DNA of 64,000 bases from Timema cristinae (GCA_039000515.1 JBCFYV010001001.1:8370333-8434332), one strand, 5' to 3'. Positions 10,295 to 22,791 are shown, numbered from the stretch's first letter. Notes: generated by a model from the letters alone, not told the origin. Made by a program: numbers and translations.

Positions 10295-11265
10295 GTAGCT
10301 TATTCAGAAAAATGTATATTAGCTTTGACAGTTATAAAAGTTACTAAAACAATACGTCAAGACATATGATCCGAAATCGTAACTTTTTATAAAGTATATA
10401 AATACTCTAAATATGGATAAGCCTACTAATAAAATACTGAATTGTGATCAATGCTGATTGAAAAAATAAAATGGTACGGAACTCCGCACGGACTTTATCG
10501 CTCTATTGTTTATAAATTGAGATATTTACCCAAAATCTGTGATTAGCGAACCCGAGAAAAAATTTCACTCTACATACCTAAAACATTTTTTTTTTTACTC
10601 ACGGTTTTAAATTTTATAATTTTATTTTTTAAAGAATTAACGTCCTCATTAATTGTATATCTGTACCAATAAAATAAATAGATATTGGATCCCCAATGGT
10701 CAACACTTCGTATTAAAATTTTGACTTTCGTTTAAAATTGTGGGCACTTTATTAGGGGATGCACATATTATGGTTATCGAATTGCTATTAAATTTCTCTT
10801 TTATAAATTTGGACCAATAAAATAGGTAGTTATTGACTATTGAATCTAAAAAAAAAAGCTGTATTTTCATGAGGTGAAGAGGGTATATTATGGTAAATGT
10901 ACCCGCACTCAAATAATTATAGAAAACGTGGGAATATTACAGTGGTGTACATCGGGTTTTAACCCAGTCAATTGCAATTTGTTTTAACGGCATCGATTTA
11001 TCGGCTACCACAACAGGTATTGAGGTCAATATTATTAACAGCTAGTGATTATAGTATTTTATAAGTACCACTGATTATGTACATATATGTATGTATACAG
11101 TATAAATAGCTATTTATTTAGAACAATTAGATTGGATTGTTTGAAAAATATTTTTTGGTGCATACATATTTTAAAATATTTTTCTCTAAATCAAATATTT
11201 AAAACTTTCTTTTTCAAGGGCATTAAGAACCTGAAAGTTCATTGCCAGACTTATCGACGCTATTC
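10295..11265. other. AT-rich stretch, no gene recognised
   Basis: Short open frames only. The block accaataaaataRRtag occurs twice (about 10665 and 10812), which suggests a small local duplication. Confidence 0.45.
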
Positions 11266-11270
11266 CTACC

Positions 11271-11763
11271 TTGAGCTAGTTCTATTCAATCCATATCACT
11301 ATAACCTATCCTTTTCTTGAGCTAGTTATATTCAGTCCATATCACTATAACCTATCCTTTTCTTGAGCTAGTTCTATTCAGTCCATATCACTATAACCTA
11401 TCCTTTTCTTGAGCTAGTTATATTCAGTCCATATCACTATAACCTATCCTTTTCTTGAGCTAGTTATATTCAGTCCATATCACTATAACCTATCCTTTTC
11501 TTGAGCTAGTTATATTCAGTCCATATCACTATAACCTATCCTTTTCTTGAGCTAGTTCTATTCAGTCCATATCACTATAACCTATCCTTTTCTTGAGCCA
11601 GTTATATTCAGTCCATATCACTATAACCTATCCTTTTCTTGAGCTAGTTCTATTCAGTCCATATCACTATAACCTATCCTTTTATTGAGCTAGTTCTATT
11701 CCGTCCATATCATTATAACCTATCCTTATCTTGAACTAGCTATATCCAATTCACCTCATATCC
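11271..11763 (+). repeat. 46-bp minisatellite, about 10.7 units
   Basis: Ten full 46-bp units (starts at 11271, 11317, 11363, 11409, 11455, 11501, 11547, 11593, 11639 and 11685) and a decayed eleventh follow head to tail. The unit begins ttgagctagttctattcagt. Inner units are almost identical and the outer ones are more diverged, as expected for turnover by unequal exchange or slippage. One site alternates c or a along the array: c a c a a a c a c c. Confidence 0.97.
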
Positions 11764-11764
11764 T

Positions 11765-12925
11765 ACCTCTTCCAGGTCCCTTCTAATGCTATTCTCCTAT
11801 CTGTGTCTGTCTAGATCTTACCAATGGTCTGGTCCCGTTGGTATCCTTTCATTCGCACTGAGTATGAACACACCGTAACCAGTGCGATTCAATTACCCAA
11901 CAATGTAACTCATAATTATGTAACCTCCTGCACTATTCATTATATTCATTCCTACTTGGATCAAATATATTCCTAAACACCTTGTTTTTGAATACTTTAA
12001 ATTTAATAAAGTTCTAGTAAGTAATACTTAAAAAGTGGAATTATTTTAGATTAAAACATTCCAAGATAATTAATTTTTATTACAAAGGGATACTTTTGAT
12101 AAATATGTATGTGTAAAGCTTATTTTCTTTTTTGTTAACTTCACCCACCTGAAATGTTCATGGTACGCTTAGTTTTTAGAATAAGGAATTCCTTCACTGT
12201 TAGAAACAGAATTAAAGTTTCAAGTTATCATCACGAGTACGTATTAAAAGTAAGAAATGATCCGACAGCCATTAAATTTATTTCTCTTTCTTCCTTTCTG
12301 AAGAAATAAGGAAAGTTGAATAACTCTGTGCCAAGAGTAATTAGCTTTACTAATCTTCTGATATAATTTCTTCTTCGTAGGAATTCGAAAACTTATCTTA
12401 TTTTTAGGTCCAACATTTATTCCGAAGTTGTTCCTATGCTTCATAAATTTTATTAATTTGAATCGCTATATAAATGTCAAAATACATCTTTATTTGACTT
12501 TTTCCCAAAAAAGTATTTTATTTAAAGTAGCATTTAATATTCTCTTTTGATTTTAAATATATTTCAGATATAATTAGTTCGTATTTGTAAAAGGGAATAG
12601 ATTAAAATTTCATAAAAAATATGGAATAATTTTAATTTTTTTAAATAAATATCATATATATGTATATATATATGATATTTACAATTTAAAAAATATATAT
12701 ATATACACAACTTAAAAGTAGGGAGAACCAAATTAGATTAGTTAAATGGTTAAAAAACACAAATTGAATCTTTCATTAATATCCAAACAATTAATTTTTG
12801 CCACAACCTTGTTTTGATAAATTGTTTCTTCATTGTATTTTCTTTCATTTTTTCACACAAATTTATGTCATACCATGAAGAAATTACACTTGGTTTGCTG
12901 AATGGTATCAATCTGACCTTGACCA
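11765..12925. other. AT-rich stretch with an AT palindrome near 12645-12705
   Basis: No gene is recognised. The segment aatatcatatatatgtatat and its inverse form an AT-only palindrome, followed by a further (ta)n run. Confidence 0.5.
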
Positions 12926-12930
12926 GCTGT

Positions 12931-13010
12931 ACTATAGCCCTATTCCATAGGCTGTGCCATAGTGGAACATTTCATGGTAGGCTTGCTGCCTTTCATGTTA
13001 AAAGAAATGT
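12931..13010 (-). repeat. Palindromic repeat family F, inverted copy
   Basis: The palindrome actatagccc...gtgccatagt is followed by ggaacatttcatggtaggct. That is the inverse of the gaaaggtag...ttccactatgg block seen at 131-334. Confidence 0.5.
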
Positions 13011-13086
13011 ATATAAGCCTACTTATAATTAATATCTATTCTATGAAAATTATCCCTTATCATGTAGTCTACTAATAAGTCCCCTC

Positions 13087-13124
13087 ATATTATTATTATT
13101 ATTATTATTATTATGATTATTATG

Positions 13125-13158
<34 letters not shown>

Positions 13159-13423
13159 GCACCGCGTCTTACTACCCGTTCGGGTTATACGCACTTACGC
13201 TAATGTGTAATGGTAGGGTGATTGTGAGATGAAATGGAGGACCTACAGTTTAACGTGGAATCCGAACCATGGTGGAGGCCTGGCATTCCCCACATTCACA
13301 AGATGTCTTGTCAGAGGTGAAGGAAGGGTTTGGTTATCAGATAAATCTGTGCCGGGACCGAGGATTGAACCCCAGCCGCCAGCACAGAAGTCTGACACCT
13401 TACCCCTAGACCGCCAGATCACC
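13087..13423 (-). repeat. SINE family A, full length, with target duplication
   Basis: The element is complete from ggtgatctggcggtctaggg (box A) through box B (ggttcaatcc) and the body to the shared tail and about 70 bp of (taa)n with two interruptions. The 11-bp sequence taagtcccctc flanks it at 13076-13086 and 13424-13434. It belongs to the body variant without the 20-bp insertion. The open frame at 13229-13426 is only SINE sequence. Confidence 0.96.
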
Positions 13424-13581
13424 TAAGTCCCCTCTTAATTAATGTTCTTAATCATAATAGAATCTATTCGATTTTGGTTTGTATTTTATTTTTAGCCCTA
13501 AGATTTCTAAAGCAATCAATGTTAGCCAAAATTAAAAAAATAACTAGCCATATTGAGGATTTGAGCTTTAATATAAATTAT

Positions 13582-14814
13582 CAGTGGTGTGCGGGATTCC
13601 TGAATTTCGGGAAACCTACGAGAATAAATATTTCCCGTTCCCCACATGATTTTCGTGACAAATATATTATAATCTCGAAAATTTCGGGAAAAGTTCTAGA
13701 ATTTTTCTTCCATCCTGAATATCTAAAGCATTCGGCAATTCAACACATACTTATGTTTGATATTATTATTTAATATATTATAGGTATATATTTAAGTGAT
13801 TTTAGATGATCGATTTATTTTATATCTCTCTTAAAACAAATAAGTTATCTTAAATACATAGATTTAAACTAGTCACCCGAAACATTGAAGTGATGTGCAG
13901 TCTCTATAGAGTTACTACTCTTAGACTACGCATCAAATTTTATTGGTAGCAAAAACAATCGCCAAGCAATTATTAGTACAGTATATATAGTATAGAGGCA
14001 TAAGCGTCGACTGTGGGGGTGATTGTATACTAAACAACCCCAATATTTCAGCCTTTTTAAAACCTTAATATTATTTGGCTAGTTCTATCTTGGATATAGG
14101 GTTTCGTTACGAATAGTGTTTTATAGTGTAGCAAACGACAGGTGCTGCCATCTGATATGTAAGCAAGCGGGATTAAGTTGGTAACACTCACCACTCGTGA
14201 ATCGACAGCTTGGTATTTGTCAACATGTTTCCATTCAAGTTGGTTAGTGGCAGTACTCGTATTGTATGTTTTATTTTTGTTTTGTGCATGTTTGTTTTCT
14301 GTAATTAAATTTATTTTAATTTTATTTTACTAAACATACATTGAGACTAACAAATTGTACCTTAATTTTGGACATTAAAAAAAAAAACTACGGCCCTTGA
14401 TAAACTTGAAAATTTTATACCCCACCCACATCCCTTTTATAGAGCACCCCCAATGATTTAATAAAAGTCGGCGCCTATGTATAGAGGTGATAAATATATT
14501 TAAAATTCTAGCTTCTTTGGTGCTATTAAGGATTCATATGTTGGTGTCAGATTTGTATCCAGTTTTAAACTTTTTGTATGTGTTTAAATTTTCATTATTA
14601 GGGCTTATCTATGCATTCACCAAACTAAATAGTCCACCTTGTTTTAAAATAATATTAGCATATTTATAAATAATTAATTGTAATTTTTTAATTTCCGTTC
14701 TCGCCTCGAAGTAAAGGATTTTAAAATTCTCGTTTCCAATCTCGTCTATATTGTTGAGTGTCATTTTATTTCTCGTCTCGAAAGAAAAAAAAAAAGCAAT
14801 CTCGCACACACCTA
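13582..14814. mobile_element. Possible hAT-like element hosting a nested MITE
   Basis: The left end CAGTGGTGTGCGGGATTCC and the inverted right end TTAGGTGTGTGCGAGATTGC match over most positions, and CAGTGGTG starts are common among hAT elements. No clear 8-bp duplication was found and the interior has no transposase. The inner element 13999-14479 would be a later insertion. Confidence 0.4.
13999..14479. mobile_element. hAT MITE with 8-bp target duplication
   Basis: The ends CATAAGCGTCGACT and CATAGGCGCCGACT (inverted) are flanked by TATAGAGG on both sides (13991-13998 and 14480-14487). A second block, GGGGGTG, repeats inside both ends. An 8-bp duplication with short inverted termini is characteristic of hAT. 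At 481 bp and with no open transposase it must be non-autonomous. Confidence 0.8.
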
Positions 14815-14819
14815 ACAAT

Positions 14820-16070
14820 TCTAATTTATTTATAATTTCTTATGTCTTAAAATAAGAGAACATTATTTGACAATAAAATGATAAAACAAAGCATTGAGCT
14901 GCAGTTATTAAAACTATAAGCCTCATTAAAAAAAATGTGACAGTTTAGAAATAAAGCACTGTGTTTGGGATACGACTTTTAAAAGTGTCTTTCAAGATGG
15001 TCAAAATTAAAAAAGAATAGTTTATTTAAAAAAAATTGACCAAATTAAATATATTATTGCATTGAGTTGCTATTAAAAAAAAAGTGAGCCCAGGTTTAGC
15101 AATGTGCTTGAAAAATAATCATTTATATCTGAATTGAAACAAAATATATTTACAAATAGTACTCCACTAGAATAAGGAGATTTTGATTAATGTCTTATGT
15201 GGCCCATGTCTATAGCAACTATAAACATGTAAAACGCGATAGAAAAATACAATTTTCAAAAATTTGGCTTAATATGAATAATCATTTTGAAATATATTTT
15301 ATGTCTACGGATTTTCCCAAAACAGCTGTAGATATGAAATATTTTTAGTTCACTGTTAACTAATTACATTATGATAACCGGGTCCTATGGTTCTGGCCAA
15401 AACCATCCAAAATGTCAATAGCTGAAATACACCATGTAAAAATTTCCAAAATATAGAAGATACACAACACTAAGCAATTCAAGTATTACATTTATCAAAT
15501 AAATATTATATGTAGTACCCACGCATTCCAATATTTAGGAATGTATTTAACATATTATACATGTTTTTTTACTAGAACTGTCAAATGATTATTTTATTTT
15601 TCATCGGGTAAATTTATTAATCAAAGGAGGCCCAAATTTTTAAGTTAATTATTCAAGCAATAGTTTATAAACTTTAAAAGTACTTCAAGAAGATTTAGCT
15701 CTGCTTATTCAAAAGCACATGCTTCTAATGGGAGTACAAACAACATAAATGCTAAATATTGGGATTTGAAAAATAAACGATTAAGAGTGTGTACAGAGCA
15801 GGTCAAATAATTATCCAAGGAAAATTAAATAGACTTAAATGCTGTAAATAATCTTTTAATATGACTTTGTCACTTGCACGAATTTCCTTTAGAGCTCTAT
15901 TTATTTATATTCTCAGTGCACACCGTTTAAAGTACAACACAGCAACCGCCCCGTGGGAACAAAACAATCTTCACAACGAATCATGGATATAGAACCCCGA
16001 GATAAACGAATATTCGGTGCGATAATCACCCTCCTATTCCGAAAAACAATAAACCTATCCATTCCAGGTA
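14820..16070. other. AT-rich stretch, no gene recognised
   Basis: About 1.2 kb with only short frames. No repeat family identified in the window matches here. Confidence 0.5.
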
Positions 16071-16083
16071 CGGGCGAATTAGA

Positions 16084-16342
16084 TATATATATTTATTTAG
16101 CACCGCGTCTTACTACCCGTTCGGGTTATACGCTTTAAGTACTATTTACGCTAATGGATTAGGAATGGGGAAGGTAGAATTAGAGTAAGCGAACCCGCAT
16201 TTGCGTGGAGGGAGAGTGGAAAACCATTTAGGAAAAACCACCCCCAATTCACCCGACCGAGATTTGAACCTCGATCTCCCCGTCCTCAGCAGTCGAGCTC
16301 AACACGACAAGCGCGTTAGCCAACTACGCCACCGAGGCGGGT
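16084..16342 (-). repeat. SINE family B, full length, with target duplication
   Basis: On the minus strand the head gcctcggtggcgtagttggc is followed by box B (ggttcaaatctcg), the B body and the shared tail (cccgaacgggtagtaagacg), ending in ctaaataa. The 11-bp sequence ggcgaattaga flanks it at 16073-16083 and 16343-16353. It is the best-defined family B insertion in the window. Confidence 0.93.
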
Positions 16343-16429
16343 GGCGAATTAGAAATAGTTATGTATACACGCAACAGCGAGCACGCGGACTAAACGCCAA
16401 GCTCGTCTAGTTTGGTTAGCTGGTGAAGT

Positions 16430-16516
16430 GGAGGGCCGGGTAACGGTGTACTGAGGATGTTCTTTTGACCTAAATGGATTCATTCCTTCTCCACGCAAAT
16501 GCGGGCACATTTAATA
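16430..16516 (+). repeat. SINE family B internal fragment
   Basis: It contains gtgtactgaggatg, ctaaatgg and ctccacgcaaatgcgggcac, the middle of family B. Head and tail are missing. It faces the minus-strand copy that follows. Confidence 0.65.
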
Positions 16517-16528
16517 TAAATTATTTTC

Positions 16529-16774
16529 CTAGCACCACGTCTTATTACCCGGTAATGTTATTTGTCTATGTACTTGTTTCACTTGTGTGTTAGGGAATAA
16601 GAGGTTTTAATTTAATGGAAGTGCACCCATCATTTGCGTGGAGGGAGATTGGAAAACCATTTAGAAAACCACCCTCAGTGCATCAGACTGGGATCGAACC
16701 CCGATCTCCTCGTTTTCAAAAGTACAGTCTAACATCGAGAGTAGCACGTTAGACCATGCGGCCACCGAAGTGGG
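16529..16774 (-). repeat. SINE family B, full length
   Basis: It reads from the head cttcggtggccgcatggtct through gggttcgatccc and the body to tagcaccacgtcttattacc (inverse tail). The tail region has diverged around the cccgaacggg hairpin. Confidence 0.85.
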
Positions 16775-16974
16775 TATATAAATGCAAACAGGATAAAAAA
16801 ACCTCCCCCATAAGTGTAGCTTTAGGTTGATAGTCTAAATGTATATAAAGACACCATGTGGAATAAAACAATTATATTATCCATCCGTGTTACTTATATT
16901 AAATTTAGTAAATCTATGTGGAATTTAGAATTAGGCCACTTATGTGACAGTATAGAGTTTCATATTATGAAAAT

Positions 16975-17075
16975 TGAAAAATGACACCTGGAAATGGGAA
17001 TCGAACCCGGGACCTTTGGTTAATACGCAAATGCTCTACCCACTGAGCTATCCAAGAATCGTCCAGTACCTAGGG
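16975..17075 (-). repeat. SINE family E, tRNA-like head
   Basis: The minus strand shows ggatagctcagtgggtagag (box A) and cccgggttcgattccc (box B), followed by atttccaggtgtcatttttc. The T-stem and acceptor stem do not pair properly, so this is not a working tRNA gene. A short diverged copy of the 3' side lies at 17305-17345. Confidence 0.6.
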
Positions 17076-17079
17076 TCAT

Positions 17080-17450
17080 TCTTCACTCATATTTTAAGGC
17101 AGAGTCTATGATGACGTGTGGAAATCGTCGGCTACAAATGTGTGATTTTATTAAAAATCACGAGTATCAGATAATGCAGCCACCTTCGACTCGGTAGTTG
17201 GCTTATTGCTGCAACTTGTACAATTATTATAATGGATTGTATATCTAACAATTAAATAGCCGAAGCGATTATTTATGCTTTTTAGTGAGGATTACTCCAT
17301 CTGAAAATTTAAAAATGACACCTGGACACGAGAATCGAACTGAATCGAATAGAAAAAAGTATAAATACTAGCTTTGGCTATTTTGATTAGGTAATAGTAC
17401 CAACATTTATTCTTCTTTTACCCTGACATGCACCCTGACCCTAAATGCAC
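17080..17450. other. Flank of family E with a second diverged family E fragment
   Basis: The block aaaaatgacacctggacacg at about 17312 repeats the family E 3' side. The rest is unassigned. Confidence 0.4.
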
Positions 17451-17625
17451 GGGCCATAGTGGAACCAATCAAGGTAAGACTGTAAGTTTTCACAGTAAAC
17501 GGAGTGCAAGTGTAAGCCTACTAAAACTTAATTTAAAAATATTGCAGTATCATACAATCTGCATCATAGTGAGAGGGAAAAAAAAGCCAATGTATTCTTG
17601 CTACCTTTCAGAGTAAATGTAGAGT
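17451..17625 (-). repeat. Palindromic repeat family F, one to two units
   Basis: The half-site ggccatagtggaacc plus the inverse cgtttac block (about 17490-17505), and ctacctttcagagtaaatg (17600-17618), match family F. The palindrome's other arm has been lost. Confidence 0.4.
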
Positions 17626-17889
17626 ACAATAAAATGCGATACACTGTCCTCAGATGACGTCAGGTGTGGTGCAGAGGGAGGAACTAAGATGGTCTGCGCA
17701 AGTGCTTTGGCTCAAATAAAGTCATGAAAATATATAAATATTGGTGGTATCGTGTGCGGTGTCTAGGTTTAATAGTAATGTTAAGAAACACTAACAAAAG
17801 TTAGTAGGCACTCATAAATGGTTCTATATATGTAGACGCCTTCATCTGTGTGTGGTAATGATGTGAGCGAAAACCAAGGTACGTTTGTT

Positions 17890-18010
17890 CTGTAGTACAG
17901 TCCAATTTTCATAAGAAGAACCTTTTTGAAAAAACTAACAGGTTTTTTCAGCCAAAATTAATAACATTAATTTATCGTTTTGTTAGTGATTTTTTTATGT
18001 ATTAATAGTA
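17890..18010 (+). repeat. Dispersed repeat family G fragment
   Basis: Contains cagtccaattttcataagaa and a later gttagtgattttttta block in common with 18965-19080. Confidence 0.4.
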
Positions 18011-18019
18011 ATATATATT

Positions 18020-18960
18020 TAAATATAGCTGCAGATCGCATGCCTTGATGTACCGATTTATTAAATTCATTTTAGTAAACGTCAAAAATGTTTCTTCTTA
18101 TCTGAACCTAACTGAATACTTAGCTATTATTGAAAAGGCAGTGATTACATCCAACTACACCAGGAATTCTTTTTTTATCCTCATCAAAATTTTCATCTTA
18201 TGGTTGAATAAATTATGGTTATTTTTCTTTATATTCACCCTACTAATTATTTAAACTTAGTTTATGTAGTTTAAGTGGCTGCTCTTAATAAGTATTGACA
18301 CTATAAAACACGCACGGATCAACTATTTGAAAAAAAAAAAAAAAAATCCCGGTTGACACAAAATGTACAAAAAAAAATTAAAAAAATAACCAACTTTTGA
18401 ATTCGTCCCAACCCGCTGTCATAACATGCTTTGATGCCTCATTTATCTTTCACTGCTTTCTATGCGATCCGATTGTTTGTGGCCACAGCTGTTAATGTAG
18501 GGGGTATTATTTTTTTTTAGTTATAATTTGCCTCGCCGTTCTATCTCTTACCCTATCACCCCCACCCCCTTTTCACCCTCTCTTTTGACCCCACTGGCTT
18601 GGCCGGTAGTAAACTCCGCTAAATGATTGGAGTGTTTGGTCCCAACCCGGTAACATGCGGGTCATTATATTGCGGTTGCAGACGGGTCCTACGCTGAACT
18701 TTTGATGACGGTACCGAACACAGGATGTGTGCGTGAGAACATGCAGCTGGCAGGGATACGTGGGTCATGTGTGCACGTATAGGTTGTGGTTATTTATCTT
18801 TTACCAAAATATTAGTCAATGGGAAATATTTTGTTACTAGAAATATTAGTCATTCCAGTGTTCCTGATTATGAAATATATTAGCATTTTAAAAAATCTTA
18901 TTAGTGTATCCTGATGAAATGTATCTTGCTTTAACTCAAAATATGACAGATTTTCCCCCC
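18020..18960. other. Unassigned stretch
   Basis: A poly-A run (about 18330) and a C-rich patch (18555-18580) are the only visible features. No coding frame could be supported. Confidence 0.4.
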
Positions 18961-18964
18961 TCCT

Positions 18965-19160
18965 CTTACTACAGTTCAATTTTCATAGGAAGAGACCTTT
19001 GTAAAATAAAACTTTTTTGTTTTGCAGAATAAATTGATTGTATTTATTATTTTATTAGTGATATCTTTCACGTATGTTTTACACAACAAGAGTGTCAGTA
19101 AAATATTACATGACCTGACTTATGAATAAGTTAAGTATATCTGGTAACCTTTTAGCTTTC
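18965..19160. repeat. Dispersed repeat family G, halves inverted
   Basis: The left half reads forward (cagttcaattttcatagga). The right half (tacatgacctgacttatgaa) is the inverse of the matching block at 3090 and 62640. The copy is therefore rearranged, or two copies lie head to head. Confidence 0.4.
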
Positions 19161-19332
19161 AGATGAAGTCCTTTCTATAAAAAAATTGTATTATATCCGC
19201 ATTTAATTGTAAGGAAAAAGTGTAAAACAATTTCAGAGAAAAAAACATTTTTTAGTAAACCTGGCTGGGATACGAACTGCGACCTTCCATTGCTCATTGA
19301 TGTAGTTATAAGTATTCAACTATCCGGTTGTA

Positions 19333-19452
19333 TTTAAAGGCAGTGTACCCGCATTTTAATAGAGAGATAGTGGGAAATGATTGAGGTAAAACCATTATCA
19401 GTACACCCGACAGGGATCGAAATACGATCTCTCCCTCATCGGAAGTCTAGTT
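19333..19452 (-). repeat. SINE family B, middle part
   Basis: The minus strand shows box B and body elements (gatttcgatccctgtcgggt, then tgataatggtttt, then gcgggtacact). Neither the tail nor a clear head is left. Confidence 0.6.
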
Positions 19453-19459
19453 TATTGCG

Positions 19460-20505
19460 ATTATAATTAAATATTTAAAAAATGTTTCAGCTTTCATATA
19501 TGTTACGAATAAATATTTTGTATCCAAATCATTTTTCTTTAAACAATTTGAACTGTGCTTGCCACGTGTTAATATTATGACATAACTTATCTTGAAATTA
19601 AACTTTATCACAAAGAAAATTATTAATAAGGAATTACAGAATATTCAAAACAAAAAATATGTTTTTAAAATTGTCTGGTTTCTATTTGAAACTCGGAGAA
19701 GATATTTTATATTCAAAAGAGAATAGAACAAACAATCGAAGGAAGGTGAAACAACTAAGAAATAAATCGAAAAAGCGAGTAAGATAGCCAAAAAAATAAA
19801 TAAAACAGTAGAAAGTAATGGGAAAATCGTAAGGGTTTGTGAGCTTTCAAGATCGGATTAGAGAAGTGGGATAGCTTTTAGGGGCATTCAGTTTATTTCA
19901 TAATATATATAAGAATTGTTCTGCGAGATACAATTCAGTCAAACCGTTTCAGAGCTCTCTAAAATCAATCGATATTTAGCCCTTTAAAAAAAATCGAATC
20001 AACCTCATGGACACAGCACTCAAAGCTACTGCATTAAATGCCCACTTAATGGAAGTGATGTTTGCGGAAAAAGTTCCAGTAGATGAGATTGTATTATTTA
20101 TTTAGCATTTATGTTTGTTGTGTTACTTATTTCTCTGTCTTTGGTTTTAAAATCATATGTACTAAATCCATTAATAAAATTCACTATCTACTCACAATTT
20201 CTTCAGTTTGAATTAAATTTATGAAAATGAAGTCAAGAGTTAATGTTTTAAAATTTGATTTTATAGATTGCACTAATTATATATTACTAAAATATCAGTG
20301 AGAGATTGTATTACAAAATTAAATAATTCATTAGTTTGTATATCAACCGCTAAACATTTTTTTTTAAAACATTAACAACTGTAACCTGATTTTTAAAATA
20401 ACTTGATGATTATTTTTTATTTTGTTTGGGATACTGTATTTAACATGGATTTTATGAACAGACTCTTTATTCGCATACAACTTATACTTTAACTTATTTT
20501 AGAAC
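19460..20505. other. AT-rich stretch, no gene recognised
   Basis: About 1 kb of AT-rich DNA. I see nothing I can name. Confidence 0.5.
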
Positions 20506-20507
20506 AC

Positions 20508-20640
20508 AAAGAGCGCCCAGTTCTTAAGTCGTGAATTCATATCTATTTAAAGAAGAAGCCACAAACAATCACACAAAATATACATTTTCAGAATGGCCGG
20601 GAATGGAACCTGAAACCGTTCAAATTTAGTTTGCACCGAT
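20508..20640 (-). repeat. SINE family D, diverged copy
   Basis: Read on the minus strand, it has a box B remnant (ggttccattcccggcc), gaaaatgtatattttgtgtg and a 3' part ending near agttaaagtataagttgtat. It matches 44100-44285 and 52892-53118. Confidence 0.5.
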
Positions 20641-20797
20641 ATGGTTTCTGGAGATTTATATAACCAATTTTCATCACTAAATAAAAAAGAAATATGACTA
20701 AAGATGTAACTTACTCAAATATTTCAAATTTTCAAAATACTCAATGGAAAGAGAGTGACAATTATATATTTTGACAGCAATTATTTGGTTAATACAT

Positions 20798-21085
20798 TTA
20801 AAAAAAAACTCCACGGTATCAGCCCGAAATCGAGCCATACCGACCGAATATAATGCCAAAATCCACGGTTAGGGGGTGTCATATGGTCAGCATAACCCTA
20901 TGGCCATTAATCTCAGTTTTCTAGACAGAAGCCTCTGCCTCTTTATTCAAGTAGCTATTCATTTGTCTTCATGAGGTTGAGTTGACTCCGTTCCAGACCC
21001 ACTTCACAGAGAATCTGAAAGTGTTGTGGATCGAACCCGAGAACTCTGGATCTATAGCCATTAAACCACAATTCTACCAAACCAA
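20798..21085 (-). repeat. SINE family C, full length
   Basis: On the minus strand it reads from a tRNA-like head (gtggtttaatggctatagat, then gggttcgatcc) through cactttcagatt-tctgtg and caacctcatgaagacaaatg to a poly-A end. It matches 62921-63249. It lacks the shared A/B tail. Confidence 0.75.
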
Positions 21086-21448
21086 TTTTAATTGTAAGTT
21101 TTTTTCAAAATTAAAAAACCCTATGTATTGAAGATATGAATACCATGTGGGGTGATATAGATTCTCGTAATTTTGAGTCTACATTTCAAATACCTCAAGG
21201 AATACTGTTGAGAATTGTCAAGCCAAAATTGACGCACGATACGTCAGCGTGCCAACTTGTTAGTAACTTAAATATCGTACTCCTTTCTAGTACATGAGGT
21301 TTTTTGATACTTGACAAGCACAGACACACCCCTCTCTCTCTCTTTGACACACGAATATAAAAGTCCCCCATATAGAGACTATAAGAGTTAATCATTCATG
21401 AATAGTCCTCCATTCCTCAAACAAATAGATGACTATTACAATACAGTA

Positions 21449-21740
21449 CGGTGACCTGTTGGTCTAGGGGTAAGGTGTCAGACTTCTGTGCTGGCGGCCG
21501 GGGTTAAATCCTCGGTCCCGGCACAGATTTATCTGTCTACCAAACCCTTCCTTCACCTCTGACAAGACATCTTGTGAATGTGGAGAATGCCAGGCCTCCA
21601 CCGTGGTTCTGATTCCACGTTAAACTGTAGGTCCTCCATTTCATCTCACAATCACCCTACCATTACACATTAGCGTAAGTGCGTATAACCCGAATGGGTA
21701 GTAAGACGCGGTGCTAATAATAATAATAATAATAAAATAA
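21449..21740 (+). repeat. SINE family A, full length, with target duplication
   Basis: The head ggtgacctgttggtctaggg (box A) and ggttaaatcctcgg (box B) lead into the A body, the shared tail and (taa)n. The 12-bp sequence tacaatacagta flanks the element (21437-21448 and 21741-21752). The body is the short variant. Confidence 0.96.
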
Positions 21741-21754
21741 TACAATACAGTATA

Positions 21755-22475
21755 GTAATAATAATATCGTCTTTATTTGGGCCACGTTAAGGCCAGCGCC
21801 TTTTCTTCTATTTAAACACTCAATAATAAAAAATGTTTATTTAATATTTATGTACCATTAATATGATAAAAAAAAAGCAAATTTATAATATCCGTACAAA
21901 ATAATAATCAAAAGTAATTCTGCAGTGGACCACACAGGCTAACTCGTTAATTTTAAAATATAAACCTTTACTAAAAACTCGTAAAATTTGTGAAACTTAA
22001 TAATATACCTGTTGCAGAAACACTCCATCAAGAGCCATAAATATATTAATATAAAGTGTTAAAGAAACATTGAGAACTGAAGAATATCTCTGATCACCAA
22101 AGAGCTTAACAATCCATTTAATTTATCCATGTACTTCATAAAAAATATTTAGGTTTGCTTATAGGTAGTTCAGAAATAATTAGTTTTTAAAAATACGTTT
22201 CAGATTAAAATATTTTCAATTTTAACAGTATTACAACTTTGTAATGATAAGTTATTTTGTATCTCAATTAGTTGAGGATATATGATCAAAACTGGAAATT
22301 TCTGCTTATGTTAAGTGCCCTTAAATTCATTTTCATGGGAAAAAAAATTTCCATTTCGTGTATAATGTTAAAAAGTGTCTGGATACAAAATTTAATCAAT
22401 ATCGTTAAAGTGAATCTCGAGAAAAATCAATTTTCTTTTCCTTTTGTCCATCAGTAAACTACCCTTAATTTTAGG
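21755..22475. other. AT-rich stretch, no gene recognised
   Basis: Only short frames, including 61 codons at 22272-22457 with no recognisable domain. Confidence 0.45.
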
Positions 22476-22479
22476 GTTG

Positions 22480-22610
22480 GTTGTATATTTCCAAAAACCC
22501 TTGGGGGAACCCTATGAAAACCCTAGATACCCAGTTTTAACTCGAACGGTAAAATAGTTTAGGCTCTAGGCCGAGATAGACAGACGGCATCGTTAAAACC
22601 ACTGTTTCGT
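22480..22610 (-). repeat. Dispersed repeat family H, inverted
   Basis: Blocks ccaaaaacccttgggggaac, aaaatagtttaggctct and agacagacgg are the inverse of the family H blocks at 32150-32260. Confidence 0.5.
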
Positions 22611-22791
22611 TTTCAGGCGTAGGCATTTATCAAAATATAGAGTTCAATTTATTTCTAAGATCACAACAAACAAAAAAAACATTAAGACATACAATCATAC
22701 CACACGTATTCACATGTCATTATACTCTGCATAGTATATCTAAACATGATGGAGAAAGCTAATAATTTTAAAAGAAAACAATGTTGATAAT

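Noticed and set aside
13229..13426. 65-codon frame, and similar frames at 48680, 53317 and 28351
   Set aside because: All are translations of the SINE-A body.
16975..17060. Possible tRNA gene on the minus strand
   Set aside because: Only three T-stem pairs form and the acceptor arms do not match. Related sequence recurs at 17312 and 43630.
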